Shown piece by piece: positions 62,062 through 64,000 of a DNA stretch of 64,000 bases (position 1 is the first letter of the stretch; each line of letters begins with the position of its first letter). The stretch covers positions 3,698,001 to 3,762,000 of the forward strand of contig NZ_CP080524.1 of NCBI RefSeq assembly GCF_024746795.1. The letters run 5' to 3'. This DNA comes from Mesorhizobium sp. AR10 (lineage in GTDB: Bacteria; Pseudomonadota; Alphaproteobacteria; Rhizobiales; Rhizobiaceae). The position numbers were made by a program, and so were the translations under genes. The notes below the pieces were generated by a model, which was not told the origin of the DNA, made no database searches, and was given only the letters and a program-made list of their open reading frames with translations.

Positions 62062-62358
62062 ATGGACAGATTGCAATTCGAAGTGCCGGTGCGCATCGCG
62101 CCCGCACCCGGCCTGCCGGTCGAGGAGATATACAGCGTCGAACAGGCGCTCGACGTTCTGCAGGGCTGGCCCACACGCCGGCAAGGCAAGGTCTACGAGG
62201 CCGCGTTTAACGCCTGCTTTGGCGCTACGGTCGACGTGGTGAAGACCGAGGATGCCTGCAGGGCGTTCATGGCGTTTTGCCGGGTGAGCGGCTTGCTGGC
62301 CAGGGACATGATGGTTCCCGGCAAGCGCGGCGGTGAGGCGAGGGGACTGAGGATCTAG
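62062..62358 (+). CDS. DUF982 protein
   Basis: A 98-residue protein of the DUF982 family, which is almost confined to rhizobia and relatives: the W near residue 38 (L-Q-G-W-P), Y-E-A-A-F-N-A-C, and E-D-A-C-R-A-F-M-A-F-C-R-V-S-G-L-L. Function is unknown. GGAGAG (62051-62056) sets the start, immediately after a 30-bp palindrome. Confidence 0.8.
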   Translation: MDRLQFEVPVRIAPAPGLPVEEIYSVEQALDVLQGWPTRRQGKVYEAAFNACFGATVDVVKTEDACRAFMAFCRVSGLLARDMMVPGKRGGEARGLRI

Positions 62359-62473
62359 AGGCCGAAACATGGCTCGCTCGATCGCGAGCGCTTGCCTCAC
62401 CTCCAAATCCGCCCACAAATCGTCTCACGGTTTTCGCCGTTAAGATTCCGTTTCCGACTTCACAGCTAGGCCA

Positions 62474-62770
62474 GTGACTGTAGAGCAGCGTCTGATTCGT
62501 TGCGTCAGTGTCATGGTTCAGAAGATGTCGTCAGCAAATGTGCGAGCCTTTCCAATAGACCGTCAGGTCGTCCTGGTTCGCGAGGTTGCTGCCAAGCTCG
62601 GCAATCTGCATGGCGACACGGCCACATCCTTCTGGAAGGCGACGGCGCGCGAACTCCTCGACCGCGCGATCGGGTCCGGCAGCGATATCGCTTCGGCCAG
62701 CAATGAGGTTCGCCGGTTTTTCGCGGCTGTGCAGAAAGAGATGCACATGCTGGCCGGCGACGTCGCCTAG
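62474..62770 (+). CDS. DUF6074-like protein
   Basis: A 98-residue protein with the features of a small rhizobial family: F-P-I-D-R-Q-V-V-L-V-R-E near residues 26-37, S-F-W-K-A-T-A-R-E-L near 52-61, and E-V-R-R-F-F-A-A-V-Q near 82-91. The family name is from memory and was not checked. The GTG start lacks a strong ribosome binding site; the ATG at codon 14 or 18 is possible. Confidence 0.6.
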   Translation: MTVEQRLIRCVSVMVQKMSSANVRAFPIDRQVVLVREVAAKLGNLHGDTATSFWKATARELLDRAIGSGSDIASASNEVRRFFAAVQKEMHMLAGDVA

Positions 62771-62873
62771 GCCGACGTCAAACCAGAAGGTTTCGCCGCG
62801 ATTGTGAATCGCCCAATTGTTCCGATCTCGGCGGCGCTGTGCCAGCCCCGCCCGAATCGGCTATGCCTGCCGC

Positions 62874-63545
62874 ATGCAGGAGACGTCTCTCTACATCCCG
62901 GTGAAGCGGTTTCTTGAGGGCCTGGAATTCACTGTCAAAGGCGAAGTCGGTGGCTGCGATGTCGTGGGGGTGCGCGACGGCGAGCCGCCGGTGCTCGTCA
63001 TCTGCGAACTGAAGCTGCAGTTCAACCTCGAACTGGTCCTGCAAGGCATCGATCGTGCCGCGGCATGCGATGAAGTCTGGCTCGCGGCGCGGATGTCGGC
63101 CCGCGGCAAGGGCCGTGAGCATGATCGCCGCTTCCGGGCGCTTTGCCGGCGGCTCGGCTTCGGGCTTCTGGCAGTTACCAGCAAGGGCGAGGTCGAACTG
63201 TTGCTCAGTCCGGCCGCCCTGCCGCCACGGCGAGACCCCAAGCGACGGTCGCGGCTGATGGACGAACACCAGCGCCGGCGCGGCGACCCTGTGGTCGGGG
63301 GCGGTTCGCGCGCGCCGATCATGACCGCTTATCGGCAGGATGCGTTGGCCTGCGCCGCCGCGATGGCGGACGGCCCGAAGCGCCCGCGCGACCTGAAGGC
63401 CATTTCCCCTCGCGCGGCCAATATCCTGCTTCACAATGTCTATGGATGGTTCGCCAGGGCCGAGCGCGGGGTCTATGCCCTTACCGAAGGTGGCCATGCA
63501 GCCTTGTTGCGCTGGCCGCAACCGGCTCACGACCAAGGAGGATGA
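62874..63545 (+). CDS. DUF2161 protein, PD-(D/E)xK nuclease-like
   Basis: A 223-residue protein. The N-terminal part has a PD-(D/E)xK-type core: G-C-D-V-V-G with the acidic residue near 28, then L-V-I-C-E-L-K near residues 40-46. The C-terminal part (about 150-215) looks like a winged-helix region (R-P-R-D-L-K, A-N-I-L-L-H-N-V-Y-G-W-F, Y-A-L-T-E-G-G). Function is unknown; DNA binding or cleavage is suggested by the fold only. The start at M-Q-E-T-S is where family similarity begins. Confidence 0.8.
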   Translation: MQETSLYIPVKRFLEGLEFTVKGEVGGCDVVGVRDGEPPVLVICELKLQFNLELVLQGIDRAAACDEVWLAARMSARGKGREHDRRFRALCRRLGFGLLAVTSKGEVELLLSPAALPPRRDPKRRSRLMDEHQRRRGDPVVGGGSRAPIMTAYRQDALACAAAMADGPKRPRDLKAISPRAANILLHNVYGWFARAERGVYALTEGGHAALLRWPQPAHDQGG

Positions 63546-63570
63546 TTGACCGCCAGGCGCCTGGTCGGGG

Positions 63571-64000
63571 TCAAGGCCCGAGAAAGCCGGGCAACGCGGC
63601 GGCCTGCTTCACCCAGTTCGCCATCTGCGCCTCGTCGAGTTAGTCGCCTTCGTGGATGTCGAAGTAGCGCACGTCCTTGTGCTTGCTGGCGCCGGGCGGG
63701 ACCGGTTGCAGCGACATGCCACGGAAGAAGGTCACCTTGACGTAGCGGGTGAAGCAGTGGAACGACAGGAACCAGCCCTGGCCTTCGGTGCCGTACAACG
63801 GCGAGTTCCACTTCACTGCCTTGCGCACGTCGGGGAGGGTGCGCACGATGAGCGCGTCGAGGCGCTTGCCGACGTCCCGTTTCCACCCGGGCATCGCGGC
63901 GATGTAGGCCTGCACCGGAGCATCGCCGTCCGCCTTCGCGATTTGCGGATTGCCGCCTGAGAGGAGCTTGATCGGCTTGGCCTCACTCGCAGGCCTGGCC
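63571..64000 (-). pseudogene. DUF1801-family gene interrupted by a stop near its 3' end (5' end outside window)
   Basis: The frame is open to the right edge, so the gene starts outside the window. Visible residues include K-L-L-S-G-G-N-P-Q-I, then A-Y-I-A-A-M-P-G-W-K, W-N-S-P-L-Y-G and V-R-Y-F-D-I-H-E-G-D, typical of DUF1801 proteins. A TAA at 63640-63642 interrupts; the same frame then continues with L-D-E-A-Q-M-A-N-W-V-K-Q-A to a TGA at 63571, which is the usual ending of the family. About 22 C-terminal residues are lost; the shortened protein may still fold. Confidence 0.75.

Noticed and set aside
1..64000. CRISPR arrays, rRNA genes, complete insertion sequences or phage genes.
   Set aside because: No regularly spaced repeats, rRNA-like stretches, transposases or phage structural genes were seen anywhere in the window.

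Overview
The window is a high-GC chromosomal segment that I read as coming from a rhizobial alphaproteobacterium, most likely Mesorhizobium or a close relative. The inference rests on gene content (DUF982- and DUF6074-type small proteins, a coxMNOP-like oxidase, many sugar ABC importers, DUF2189, trigger factor beside tRNA-Leu) and GC-rich codon usage. No database search was run.

Layout. (1) 1-5.2 kb: end of a DUF2157-type membrane protein, a GDYXXLXY protein, a histidine-ammonia-lyase-like protein that lacks the normal cofactor-forming triad, tRNA-Leu(TAG), trigger factor with a strong terminator, and a secreted VasI/TagO-like protein. (2) 5.2-7.3 kb: a small secreted protein and a LuxR-TolB-TPR regulator, bracketed by a 39-bp direct repeat. 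(3) 7.4-15.3 kb: a respiratory block with a periplasmic cytochrome c and heme O synthase (ctaB) on the plus strand, then DUF2189 and YbaK, then a complete alternative aa3-type oxidase operon on the minus strand. (4) 15.4-38.1 kb: a carbohydrate island bounded on both sides by radC 3'-end fragments. A plus-strand cluster (XRE-cupin regulator, sugar ABC importer, phosphotriesterase-like enzyme, ThuA-like protein, PfkB kinase, BtpA-like protein, M20 hydrolase, inositol-monophosphatase-like enzyme) faces an AfuABC-like importer and a second minus-strand sugar operon. That operon starts with a LacI-HTH/PfkB-kinase fusion and contains a second ThuA-like protein, another ABC importer and an M20 peptidase-like enzyme. 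(5) 38.1-59.4 kb: a decayed accessory region of oxidoreductases, LysR regulators, a pirin, an isochorismatase-like hydrolase, DoxX and tandem DUF1254 proteins. It holds at least four gene remnants. (6) 59.3-64 kb: the 5' two-thirds of radC, methionine aminopeptidase and small rhizobial hypothetical genes.

The most notable large-scale structure is radC. The copy beside map stops being RadC exactly at its metal-binding motif, and two RadC 3' ends lie 21 kb and 44 kb away in the same orientation, both starting at the same codons. This suggests two consecutive insertions at one site in radC, giving two tandem islands, the second flanked by a small excisionase-like gene. No integrase or transposase is visible.

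The best candidate for an undescribed system is the paired sugar-catabolic island. Two divergent importer operons each carry a ThuA-like protein and a PfkB kinase. One is apparently governed by an XRE-cupin repressor acting on repeated TCAAG-type palindromes, the other by a sugar kinase carrying its own LacI DNA-binding domain and a matching palindrome just upstream.
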